Shown here piece after piece: positions 56,783 to 64,000 of a DNA stretch of 64,000 nt. The stretch is from an uncultured Peptostreptococcaceae bacterium (GTDB taxonomy: Bacteria; Bacillota; Clostridia; Peptostreptococcales; Peptostreptococcaceae): NCBI GenBank assembly GCA_944383455.1, contig CALWPP010000007.1:23116-87115 (forward strand), given 5' to 3'. The stretch's first letter is position 1; each line of letters opens with the position of its first letter. Below the pieces are notes generated by a model. The model was given only the letters and a program-made list of their open reading frames with translations, did no database searches and had not been told where the DNA came from. The translations under genes and the position numbers were made by a program.

Positions 56783-57817
56783 ATGGATAAAAGATTAACC
56801 CAGATGACAAATTCAGGTGGCTGAGCATCTAAAATAGGGCCAGAGGTTTTGGCTAAAGTTTTAGAAAATCTTCCAAAAAACAATTTTAACGAAAATTTAT
56901 TAGTAGGTCTTGAAACCTCAGATGATGCAGCAGTTTATAAGCTAACTGATGAAATTGCACTTATCCAAACTCTAGACTTTTTTACCCCAATGGTTGATGA
57001 CCCATATGTTTTTGGTCAAATATCAGCAGCAAATGCATTGTCTGATGTTTATGCTATGGGTGGAGTACCTAGTGTTTGTATGAATATAGTTTGTTTTCCA
57101 TCTTGTTATGATATGAATGTTTTAGGTGAGATTTTAAGAGGTGGTTTTGATAAAGTTAAAGAAAGTGGAGCTTTATTAGTCGGTGGTCATACAGTTGATG
57201 ATAAAGAACCAAAGTATGGTCTTTCAGTTTCTGGAATAGTAAACCCTAATAAAGTTTTGTCTAATGCAAATGCGAAAGTTAATGATAAATTAATACTTAC
57301 AAAACCTATAGGAGTAGGTATTTTAAATACTGCTATGAAAGAAAATTTATTAGATGAAAATATATCAAAAAAAGTAATAGAAACTATGATACATTTAAAT
57401 AAGTATGCGGCTAAGAGTTTTGATGAGATAAATGTTAATTCTGTAACTGATATTACTGGGTTTGGACTTTTAGGACATATTCTTGAAATGGCTAAAGCAT
57501 CAAATGTATCGATAGAAATAGATAGTAGTGAAGTTCCTATTTTAGAAGGAGCTATTTCTATGGCTAATATGGGGATAATTCCAGCAGGAATGTATAAAAA
57601 CAAGGATTATATTTCAAAAGATGTTTTAGTTTCAGATATAGATACTGCTATTGAAGATATTTTATACGACCCTCAAACTTCAGGAGGTCTTTTAGTATCT
57701 GTAAGTGAAGAGAATGCAGAAAAACTAGTCAGTAGTATGTTAAAAAATGGTTCATTAGAAGCTAAAATAATAGGAACTGTAAAGGAAAAATCAGATAAAT
57801 TTATATACGTTAAATAG
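56783..57817 (+). CDS. selD: selenide, water dikinase, selenocysteine-containing
   Basis: SelD makes selenophosphate from selenide and ATP. The true start is ATG 56783 behind GGAGG. Codon 14 is an in-frame TGA (56822-56824) in the context GG-U-ASK, exactly where other SelD enzymes have catalytic Cys or Sec. Reading through gives a 344-residue full-length protein with the downstream [37 protein letters not shown] and [11 protein letters not shown] motifs. A hairpin follows the TGA and selA, selB and tRNA-Sec are in the same window. So it is a selenoprotein, not a pseudogene. First gene of selDAB. Confidence 0.96.
56838..56854 (+). promoter_or_regulatory. candidate bacterial SECIS hairpin in selD
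   Basis: GGCCA (56838-56842) pairs with TGGCT (56850-56854) around the loop GAGGTTT, 13 bases after the Sec TGA. Apical GU-containing loop and distance fit bacterial SECIS elements recognised by SelB. Confidence 0.65.
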
Positions 57818-57828
57818 GGGGTGTTTTA

Positions 57829-59241
57829 TTGAATAATAAGAAAAATTTATTTTCAAAACTTCCTTCAGTTGATGAAATTTTATTAGCTGAAAAAATAAAA
57901 GAATTGATAAAACAATATCCAAGGGAATTAGTTGTAGAATCTATAAGAGAAAGTATATCTGAAAAAAGAAGTGAGATAGCTAATTTAAAAGAAGATGAAA
58001 CCCTAAAATTTAATATTGAAAATATACTAGATATTGTAACTGATAGTTCAGCTAAAAAGACTAAACTTAAATATTCCCTTTCTCTTAAAAAAGTCATAAA
58101 TGGAACTGGTATAGTTATTCACACTAATTTGGGTCGTTCTCTTTTAAGCAATAAAGTTAAAGATGAAATCATAAATATTTCAACTAGATACTCAAATTTA
58201 GAATACGATATAGATACAGGAAAAAGAGGAAGTAGATATACTCATCTAACAGAAACTATAAAAAGACTAACTGGTGCTGAGGACGTTTTAGTTGTAAATA
58301 ATAATGCAGCAGCGGTATTATTAGTTTTAAATACACTTTGTGATAATGGAGACGTTATTGTTTCTCGTGGAGAGTTAGTTGAAGTTGGAGGTTCTTTTAG
58401 AATACCTAGTATAATGAAGCTAAGTGGTGCTAATTTAGTTGAAGTTGGTTCAACTAATAAAACTCATTTTAAAGATTATGAAGAAGTTATAAATGAAAAT
58501 ACAAAAGCTATAATGAAAGTTCATACAAGTAATTACAAAATAATGGGATTTACTGAGAGTGTTGATATATCAGAACTTAAAAATTTAACAAAAAAGTATA
58601 ATATTCCACTTATTGATGACTTAGGAAGTGGAGTATTTGTTGATTTATCAAAGTACGGACTTAGCTATGAACCAACAGTACTTGATTCTATAAAAAATGG
58701 AGCAGATATAGTTACTTTTAGTGGTGATAAACTTTTAGGTGGTCCTCAAGCTGGAATTATAGTTGGTAAAAAAGAGCACATAGAAAAAATGAAAAAAAAT
58801 CAATTAACCAGAGCTTTAAGAGTTGATAAATTAACTATTTGTGCACTCGAGGCTACTTTTAGAATGTATTTAGATGAAAAAAAGGCAATTAAAAATATTC
58901 CAACTTTGAGAATGATTACTTATACAGAAGAAGAAATAAATAAAAAAGCTAAAACTTTATATAATAAACTAATGGCTTTAGATGAAAATTTTATAATAAA
59001 TATAGTAGATGGAGAGTCTCAGGTTGGGGGTGGTTCTATGCCTCTTGAGACAATAAAATCAAAACTTATCGAGATATCTCCAAAAAATATTAGTGTTTCT
59101 TATTTAGAAAAAAAGTTAAGATTAAGTCCTTCTCATATAATTGGAAGAATAAAAGATGATAAGTATTTGCTTGATGTTAGGACTATTTTTGAAGATGAGT
59201 ATGATATTATATACAATGAACTTAAAAATATTTTTATGTAA
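57829..59241 (+). CDS. selA: L-seryl-tRNA(Sec) selenium transferase
   Basis: A 470-residue PLP enzyme converting seryl-tRNA-Sec to selenocysteyl-tRNA-Sec with selenophosphate. The PLP lysine is K301 in [14 protein letters not shown]-terminal LPSVDEIL and the [13 protein letters not shown] motif are typical. TTG start behind GGGGGTG, 11 bases after selD. selB follows 15 bases downstream. Confidence 0.97.
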   Translation: MNNKKNLFSKLPSVDEILLAEKIKELIKQYPRELVVESIRESISEKRSEIANLKEDETLKFNIENILDIVTDSSAKKTKLKYSLSLKKVINGTGIVIHTNLGRSLLSNKVKDEIINISTRYSNLEYDIDTGKRGSRYTHLTETIKRLTGAEDVLVVNNNAAAVLLVLNTLCDNGDVIVSRGELVEVGGSFRIPSIMKLSGANLVEVGSTNKTHFKDYEEVINENTKAIMKVHTSNYKIMGFTESVDISELKNLTKKYNIPLIDDLGSGVFVDLSKYGLSYEPTVLDSIKNGADIVTFSGDKLLGGPQAGIIVGKKEHIEKMKKNQLTRALRVDKLTICALEATFRMYLDEKKAIKNIPTLRMITYTEEEINKKAKTLYNKLMALDENFIINIVDGESQVGGGSMPLETIKSKLIEISPKNISVSYLEKKLRLSPSHIIGRIKDDKYLLDVRTIFEDEYDIIYNELKNIFM

Positions 59242-59256
59242 GTGTTGAGGGAGATT

Positions 59257-61137
59257 ATGAAGAATATAATTATAGGTACAGCAGGTCATATAGACCACGG
59301 TAAAACTACTCTTATAAAAGCACTAACTGGAAATGATACGGATACATTAAAAGAAGAGAAAAAAAGAGGAATTTCTATAAATTTAGGATTTACATATTTT
59401 GATTTACCGAATGGAAAAAAAGCAGGTATAGTTGATGTACCAGGTCACGAAAAATTTATAAAAAATATGCTAGCTGGTGCAAGTAGTGTTGATATGGTAC
59501 TTCTTGTTATTTCAGCAGAAGAGGGAGTAATGCCTCAAACTATTGAGCATATAGATATTTTATCTTATTTAAATGTTAAAAATGGAATAATAGTTTTAAC
59601 TAAATGTGATAAAGTTGAAAAAGATTTTATAGAAATAGTAAAAGAAGATATAAAATCTAAAATCCAAAATACTTTTATAGAAAAAGCCAAAATAATTGAA
59701 GTGGATTCAATTTCAAAAAATGGATTTACTGAACTTATAAAAGAAATAGAATATTTAAGTGAGTTAATAGAAGCAAAAAATATTAATTTACCAGTAAGAC
59801 TTAATATAGATAGAGTATTTTCTGCTAAAGGATTTGGGACTGTAGTTACTGGAACTTTGCTTGAAGGGAGTATAAATTTAGATGATGAAGTTTTTATTTA
59901 TCCCCAAAATACAAAAGCAAAAATTAGAAGTATTCAAGTACATGGAGAAAATGTTGATACTGCTTATGCAGGGCAAAGAACTGCTATAAATATTTCTAAT
60001 ATTGGTGTAGATGAAATTAAAAGAGGAGATGTTTTAGCAAGTAAGGATTCAGTTACTCAAAGCATGATGATAGATGTTAAACTTTCCCTAGTAAGTCATA
60101 CGGATAAAATTTTAAAGCATTGGGATAGGATAAAACTTTATCATGGAACAAGGGAGATTTTATGTAGAGTGGTACCTTTAGATAAAGATTTTATAAAAAA
60201 GGGAGAAAGTGGATATTGTCAATTAAGACTTGAAGAAAGTATTACTGCAAAGAAAAAAGACCCTTTTGTAATAAGAACATATTCTCCAACCCAAACTATT
60301 GGTGGTGGAATTATAATAGATATAGAAAGCAAAAAGCATAAAAGATTTGATGATAGTGTAATTATATCTTTAAAGAATAAAGAAAAAGGCGATTTAGATA
60401 TAATAATTGAGGAGTATTTAATTAAGAATTCTTTTAGTTATCCGACTTTAAAAGATATACTACTATATACTGGAGATAATGAAGAAAACGTAATAAAAAA
60501 TATTGAAATTTTAATAAACACTAAAAAAATATTAAAATTAAACTCTAGTTATATACATCTAGACTATTACGAAAATTTAAAACAAAAAATAATAACTATA
60601 CTTAACGATTTTCATAAAAAGAACAGATTAAAAGAAGGTATATTAAAAGAAGAATTAAAAAATAAAATCGATAAAAATATAAAATCAAAAGATAGTGAAG
60701 TTTTGCTTGAAATTTTACAAAATGAAAGTATTATAAAAATACAATGGAATTTTATATCTATTTTTGATTTTGAAGTAAAGCTAAACAACAAACAAAAAGA
60801 ATTAGAGAAGCTAATTCTAAAAAAAGTAGAGACTTTAGGTGTTTGTAGTATACCTAGTATGAAAGAATTAAGTGAAAGTAAAAATCATGAAGAAGTTCTA
60901 GGCTATATGATAGGAAAAACACTAGAAAAACTTGATGATACTTATATTTTAGATAAAAATACTTATGAAAAATTAAAACTACAAATAATAGATTATTTAA
61001 ATAAAAATAAAGAAATAACAATATCTGATTATAGAGAATTAATAAGAGCTAGTCGTAAAAACTGTGTTATAATTCTTGAAAATTTTGATAGAAATAAAAT
61101 AACAAAAAGAGAAGATAATAAAAGAGTTCTTTATTAG
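59257..61137 (+). CDS. selB: selenocysteine-specific elongation factor SelB
   Basis: A 626-residue translation factor delivering Sec-tRNA to UGA at SECIS hairpins. G domain [26 protein letters not shown] and LTKCDK. EF-Tu-like domains 2-3 follow. The C-terminal ~250 residues contain the winged-helix modules that bind SECIS RNA. The ATG at 59257 behind GAGGGAG is chosen. ung begins 11 bases downstream. Confidence 0.96.
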   Translation: MKNIIIGTAGHIDHGKTTLIKALTGNDTDTLKEEKKRGISINLGFTYFDLPNGKKAGIVDVPGHEKFIKNMLAGASSVDMVLLVISAEEGVMPQTIEHIDILSYLNVKNGIIVLTKCDKVEKDFIEIVKEDIKSKIQNTFIEKAKIIEVDSISKNGFTELIKEIEYLSELIEAKNINLPVRLNIDRVFSAKGFGTVVTGTLLEGSINLDDEVFIYPQNTKAKIRSIQVHGENVDTAYAGQRTAINISNIGVDEIKRGDVLASKDSVTQSMMIDVKLSLVSHTDKILKHWDRIKLYHGTREILCRVVPLDKDFIKKGESGYCQLRLEESITAKKKDPFVIRTYSPTQTIGGGIIIDIESKKHKRFDDSVIISLKNKEKGDLDIIIEEYLIKNSFSYPTLKDILLYTGDNEENVIKNIEILINTKKILKLNSSYIHLDYYENLKQKIITILNDFHKKNRLKEGILKEELKNKIDKNIKSKDSEVLLEILQNESIIKIQWNFISIFDFEVKLNNKQKELEKLILKKVETLGVCSIPSMKELSESKNHEEVLGYMIGKTLEKLDDTYILDKNTYEKLKLQIIDYLNKNKEITISDYRELIRASRKNCVIILENFDRNKITKREDNKRVLY

Positions 61138-61148
61138 TAAGGAGTTAT

Positions 61149-61823
61149 ATGATAAGTTTAGGAAATGATTGGGATGATATTTTAAAAGAAGAATTTGAAA
61201 AAGATTATTATAAAAACTTAAGACAGTTTTTGATTAATGAGTATAAAACTCAAAAAGTTTATCCAAGTATGTATGAAATATTTGAAGCATTAAAACATAC
61301 GTCATACAAAGATACTAAAGTATTAATACTTGGTCAGGACCCTTATCACGGAGAAAATCAAGCACACGGTCTTTCTTTTTCTGTTAAAAAGGGAGTAAAA
61401 ACACCACCATCTCTTTTAAATATTTATAAAGAGTTAAATAATGATTTAGGATTATATATTCCAAATAATGGATACTTAATGAGTTGGTCAGAACAAGGAG
61501 TTTTACTTTTAAATACAGTTTTAACTGTTAGAGAAGGACAACCAAATTCTCATAAAGATAAAGGTTGGGAAATATTTACTGATAAGATAATAAGTTTACT
61601 TAATGAACGAGAAGAACCAGTAATATTTATACTTTGGGGAAATAATGCAAGGAATAAAAAATGTTTAATAAATAATAATAAACATTTTATTTTAGAAGCG
61701 CCTCATCCAAGTCCATTATCAGCTAGTAGAGGTTTTTTTGGATGTGGTCATTTCTCAAAAGTAAATAATATTTTAAAAAATTTAAAAAAATCTCAAATAA
61801 ACTGGCAAATAGAAAATATATAG
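61149..61823 (+). CDS. ung: uracil-DNA glycosylase
   Basis: A 224-residue family-1 UDG excising uracil from DNA. Water-activating motif [18 protein letters not shown] with the catalytic Asp, and leucine-loop motif [18 protein letters not shown]. It is the last gene of the sel operon by spacing (11 bases after selB), with no obvious functional link. Confidence 0.97.
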   Translation: MISLGNDWDDILKEEFEKDYYKNLRQFLINEYKTQKVYPSMYEIFEALKHTSYKDTKVLILGQDPYHGENQAHGLSFSVKKGVKTPPSLLNIYKELNNDLGLYIPNNGYLMSWSEQGVLLLNTVLTVREGQPNSHKDKGWEIFTDKIISLLNEREEPVIFILWGNNARNKKCLINNNKHFILEAPHPSPLSASRGFFGCGHFSKVNNILKNLKKSQINWQIENI

Positions 61824-61825
61824 CC

Positions 61826-61868
61826 AAAAGCCTTTGAATTTACAATAATTCAGAGGCTTTTATTTTTT
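61826..61868 (+). terminator. terminator of the sel-ung operon
   Basis: A 15-bp stem AAAAGCCTTTGAATT / AATTCAGAGGCTTTT with one G-U pair and a T-rich tail. Confidence 0.9.
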
Positions 61869-61975
61869 TATATATATTTCAAAAAAGTAACAAAAATTAC
61901 AGAAAAGTAACATAACAATTAAATACTAAAACCATTGAAAATACATAACGAGCATATTTTATAAAATAAGTCAAG

Positions 61976-62004
61976 TTGACATATTATATCAAAATAGTTA
62001 CAAT
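61976..62004 (+). promoter_or_regulatory. sigma-A promoter of the G5/3D cell-wall gene
   Basis: TTGACA and TACAAT with a 17-base spacer; ATG is 68 bases after the -10. Confidence 0.85.
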
Positions 62005-62071
62005 ACAAGAGACTTAATCAGAAAATAATAAACTTTAATATAGATATTTTACAACAAAGGAGATTGACATT

Positions 62072-63085
62072 ATGAAAAATATTATTTTAACCTCGGTACT
62101 TGCTACATCATTATTATCTGGAACTGGTATAGCTACATTATCATCATTAAATAAAGATATAACACTAGTAGTAAAGGGTGAAGAAAGACAAGTATCAACA
62201 TTTTCAAATAATGTAGAAGAAGTATTAAAAGAGCATAAAGTTGAGTATGATAAAAATGATATTATAAATTTATCTCTTGATACAAAACTAGAAGACGGAC
62301 TAGAGGTAGAAGTTATAGATGTTGAGAAGAAAGTTTTAAAAGAGCCTAAAAAAGTTGAGTTTGAAACTAAGGTTATTAAAGATAGTGAGATTAAAAAAGG
62401 AGAAACAGTTATTTCAACTGAAGGTGAGCATGGAGAAAATGAACTTGTTTACGATATAACTTATCATAATGGAGAAGAAGTTAAAAAAGAATTTGTAGAA
62501 GAAGTTGTTGTTAAAGAGGTTGTTCACGAAGTTGTTTTAGAAGGAACTAAAGTTGAAGAAGAAAAGAAAGAAGAAAAGTCTGAAGTAGTTGAAAACCAAG
62601 TAGTAGTTGCAAGTTTTGAGGAAGATTCAGAAAAAATTACAACTTTTGAAGAAGAAATAAAAAATGAGCCTATAAAAGAGGAAATTAAAGAAGAACCAAT
62701 AAAAGAAGATACTAAAGAAGAAGTAGTAGTTGATGAAAATAAAGAAGAGGTTGTTGATACAAATAAACCAACTGTTGAAGAAGATAAAGAAGAAAAACCT
62801 GAGATAGTTGAATCAGACAGAGTTCATATGGTGGTTGAATCTAGTGCATATTGTACAGGTACTATAACATCAACTGGGACAAAACCAAGATGGGGAGTTA
62901 TAGCTGTTGACCCAAATGTTATACCTTATGGTACAAAAGTTTATATACCTCAATTTAACCAAGTATTCGTTGCTGAAGATACTGGAAGTGCTATAAAAGG
63001 AAATAAAATAGATATATTTATGAATAGTAAAAGTGAAGCATTAAATTGGGGTAGAAGAAATATAGATATATACGTATTAAAATAA
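62072..63085 (+). CDS. secreted G5 and 3D domain cell-wall protein (YabE/YocH-like)
   Basis: 337 residues. Signal peptide (about 1-22), a DUF348 ubiquitin-like domain (LVVKGEERQVSTFSNNVEEV), a G5 domain (about 85-170), a long Glu/Lys/Val low-complexity stretch (about 170-250), and a C-terminal 3D (MltA-like beta-barrel) domain with RWGVIAVDPNVIPYGTKV and AEDTGSAIKGNKIDIF, whose three Asp are conserved. Relatives of this type are peptidoglycan-remodelling proteins, some autolysins or resuscitation-promoting-like. No lysozyme-type glutamate domain is present apart from 3D. Strong own promoter. Confidence 0.9.
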   Translation: MKNIILTSVLATSLLSGTGIATLSSLNKDITLVVKGEERQVSTFSNNVEEVLKEHKVEYDKNDIINLSLDTKLEDGLEVEVIDVEKKVLKEPKKVEFETKVIKDSEIKKGETVISTEGEHGENELVYDITYHNGEEVKKEFVEEVVVKEVVHEVVLEGTKVEEEKKEEKSEVVENQVVVASFEEDSEKITTFEEEIKNEPIKEEIKEEPIKEDTKEEVVVDENKEEVVDTNKPTVEEDKEEKPEIVESDRVHMVVESSAYCTGTITSTGTKPRWGVIAVDPNVIPYGTKVYIPQFNQVFVAEDTGSAIKGNKIDIFMNSKSEALNWGRRNIDIYVLK

Positions 63086-63106
63086 AGTAATTTTAATATT
63101 TTTTAT

Positions 63107-63145
63107 AAGGGCGAACTTGTTTTATAGTTATAGAGCCCTTTTTTA
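63107..63145 (+). terminator. terminator after the 3D-domain gene
   Basis: AAGGGC / GCCCTT with a 22-base loop and a T5 tail. The following 63146-63310 stretch shows no gene. Confidence 0.75.
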
Positions 63146-63310
63146 ACTAATATTAAAAATATTTAATAACTGTTGAAAATACTGGAAATATTAAATATAC
63201 TTTTTGATTTTCAAAATTATAATTTACAAAAACTATTCTTTTCAATATATAAATTTAAATAGTACAATTTGTATTTAATGTTAATTTCTAAATTATATTA
63301 AAAAGAATTC

Positions 63311-63339
63311 TTGAAATAACAAAAAAATTATATTATAAT
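63311..63339 (+). promoter_or_regulatory. sigma-A promoter of tRNA-Sec
   Basis: TTGAAA and TATAAT separated by 17 bases, with the tRNA starting 13 bases after the -10. Confidence 0.85.
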
Positions 63340-63352
63340 TAACAAGAAGCTT

Positions 63353-63449
63353 GGGAGTGGATGGGTTCTGGTGTGCCCTCTAGTCTTCAAAACTAGTATG
63401 AGGAGTTAAGAGCTTCTTAGGTGGGTTCGATTCCCACGCATTCCCGCCA
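63353..63449 (+). tRNA. selC: tRNA-Sec (anticodon UCA)
   Basis: 97 bases including encoded CCA. Anticodon stem CTAGT/ACTAG with loop CTTCAAA places anticodon TCA at 63387-63389. Long variable arm (TGAGGAG / CTTCTTA with G-U pairs) and a T arm GTGGG/CCCAC are present. The acceptor arm GGGAGTGG pairs with GCATTCCC over seven positions; the eighth pair is G-G, where bacterial tRNA-Sec normally has an 8-bp acceptor. It decodes the UGA in selD and elsewhere. Confidence 0.97.
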
Positions 63450-63454
63450 ATTAC

Positions 63455-63482
63455 AAAGGGCTCATTAAGAGTCCTTTTTTTA
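63455..63482 (+). terminator. terminator after tRNA-Sec
   Basis: AAAGGGCTC / GAGTCCTTT stem with one G-U pair, ATTAA loop and a T-run tail. Confidence 0.85.
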
Positions 63483-63501
63483 TTTAGCAAAGGAGAGTTT
63501 T

Positions 63502-63672
63502 ATGCAAAAAGATTTTACAACGAGAACAAGTTTAATAATTGGAGAAGAAGGGCTTGATAAACTAAGAAACTCAAATGTTATAGTTTTTGGGGTTGGTGGA
63601 GTTGGAAGTTTTGCTGCTGAGGCAATAACTAGAGCTGGAGTAGGTAATATTACTATAGTAGATTTTGATTAA
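63502..63672 (+). CDS. tcdA: ThiF-family tRNA threonylcarbamoyladenosine dehydratase (5' exon, interrupted by intron)
   Basis: ATG behind AAAGGAGAG gives 56 residues ending NITIVDFD and then TAA. The N-terminus has the E1/ThiF Rossmann motif VIVFGVGGVGSFAAEAITRAG, ~20 residues before the break. Family members continue directly after V-D-x-D with a long catalytic domain, so the frame is cut in a conserved segment by the intron-like sequence that begins here. The rest of the gene should resume after the intron, beyond the window. The E1-like fold is sure; TcdA (CsdL) as the subtype is by similarity to clostridial members. Confidence 0.8.
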   Translation: MQKDFTTRTSLIIGEEGLDKLRNSNVIVFGVGGVGSFAAEAITRAGVGNITIVDFD

Positions 63673-64000
63673 AATAGCTACGCACACTCGACTTAAGTTA
63701 GTAGCTAAAGTAGTCAGCATATAAGGAAACTTGTATGTAGAGATAGTTAAAGCTATCCAATACTACTCGAATTGCTGGAAAGTCCTAAAGCTAATCAAAC
63801 TAAAACATAAGGATGAAAAAAGCCTAAGTGTGAATGTTACGAAAGTAGAAAAAATTGGTTAGATAGCATAAGGTTAAATCCTAAGTGCTAAAACAATGGA
63901 TAATCAGCAGGTAAGCTCCGAATAGGAGAAACTTCAACGACTATTCCTCTTGAGGGAAGTACACTACAAGCGATAGGTAGTGGAAGTGGGTAGGCCCTAA
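63671..64000 (+). mobile_element. group I intron / probable IStron, 5' part
   Basis: Immediately after TTTTGAT the sequence stops resembling coding DNA and becomes a structured, GC-richer RNA-like stretch. Group I core elements are visible: a perfect 7-base inverted repeat (TAGCTAC, GTAGCTA) at 63675-63707, a P-like segment AATTGCTGGAAAGTCC (63770-63785), a Q-like segment AATCAGCAGGTAAGC (63902-63917) whose CAGCA pairs with TGCTG of P, and an R-like segment CTTCAACGACTA (63932-63943) followed by a P8-like hairpin (TTCC/GGAA). The S segment and any transposase (tnpA/tnpB) lie beyond the edge. TTGAT at the left junction is the target I recall for C. difficile CdISt1 IStrons. Confidence 0.75.

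Noticed and set aside
56822..56824. TGA in selD as a nonsense mutation or truncated start
   Set aside because: It sits at the catalytic Cys/Sec position, a SECIS-like hairpin follows, and selA, selB and tRNA-Sec are present, so Sec insertion is the simplest reading.
63502..63672. The short ThiF-like fragment as an ordinary pseudogene
   Set aside because: The break coincides with a TTGAT motif and structured group I core segments, which argues for a splicing intron rather than decay. The window ends before this can be settled.

Overview
The window reads as chromosome from a strongly AT-rich, low-GC Gram-positive anaerobe of the class Clostridia, most likely Peptostreptococcaceae (Clostridioides difficile relatives). 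The basis is the gene order maf-radC-mreBCD-PBP2-minCDE-rodA, then the paired TIGR03960/TIGR03936 radical-SAM genes, rng-rplU-prp-rpmA-obg-yhbY and nadD-yqeK-rsfS-leuS. Frequent TTG/GTG starts behind strong AGGAGG-type ribosome binding sites, an oxygen/NO-reducing flavodiiron protein, spore-type genes (SpoVB-like, DacF-like) and a complete selenocysteine system agree with this. Species level is not resolvable from the sequence alone.

Layout. 1-5.7 kb: end of a cysteine-rich hypothetical gene, then a hypothetical + SpoVB-like flippase pair and a PHP phosphatase on the minus strand, a DUF896 protein with an M18 aminopeptidase, and a cytoplasmic leucine-rich-repeat protein. 5.8-13 kb: polA-coaE-lytic transglycosylase-peptide-binding lipoprotein, followed by two unknown genes, one with a SPOR-like domain. 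13.2-23.1 kb: cell-shape and septum-placement cluster (maf, radC, mreBCD, PBP2, minCDE, rodA). 23.1-38.1 kb: flavodiiron protein, radical-SAM pair, MsrAB, RNase G, L21-Prp-L27 ribosomal operon, Obg, YhbY, RecX plus an overlooked 42-aa ORF, NadD-YqeK-RsfS and LeuS. 37.4-40.8 kb (minus): a TPP-riboswitch-controlled thiamine-precursor ABC transporter with a TatD-like gene. 41-47.5 kb: a Bce-type antimicrobial-peptide resistance module (ABC transporter, response regulator, histidine kinase) with a second, antiparallel ABC transporter between regulator and kinase. 47.6-49.2 kb: threonine dehydratase and RidA.

The most interesting unexplained locus is 49.4-54.6 kb: three tightly packed genes encoding a lidless Hsp70-like ATPase, a large helical (probably repeat) protein, and a metallo-beta-lactamase/beta-CASP nuclease with a long helical N-terminal extension. 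I know of no named system with this composition.

54.6-64 kb: DacF-like carboxypeptidase, a ComEA-like protein, the Sec operon selD (itself a selenoprotein with in-frame UGA and a local hairpin), selA and selB, then uracil-DNA glycosylase, a G5/3D cell-wall protein and tRNA-Sec(UCA). The window ends inside a group I intron, probably an IStron, which interrupts a ThiF/TcdA-family gene exactly after its conserved VDFD motif, at a TTGAT sequence.
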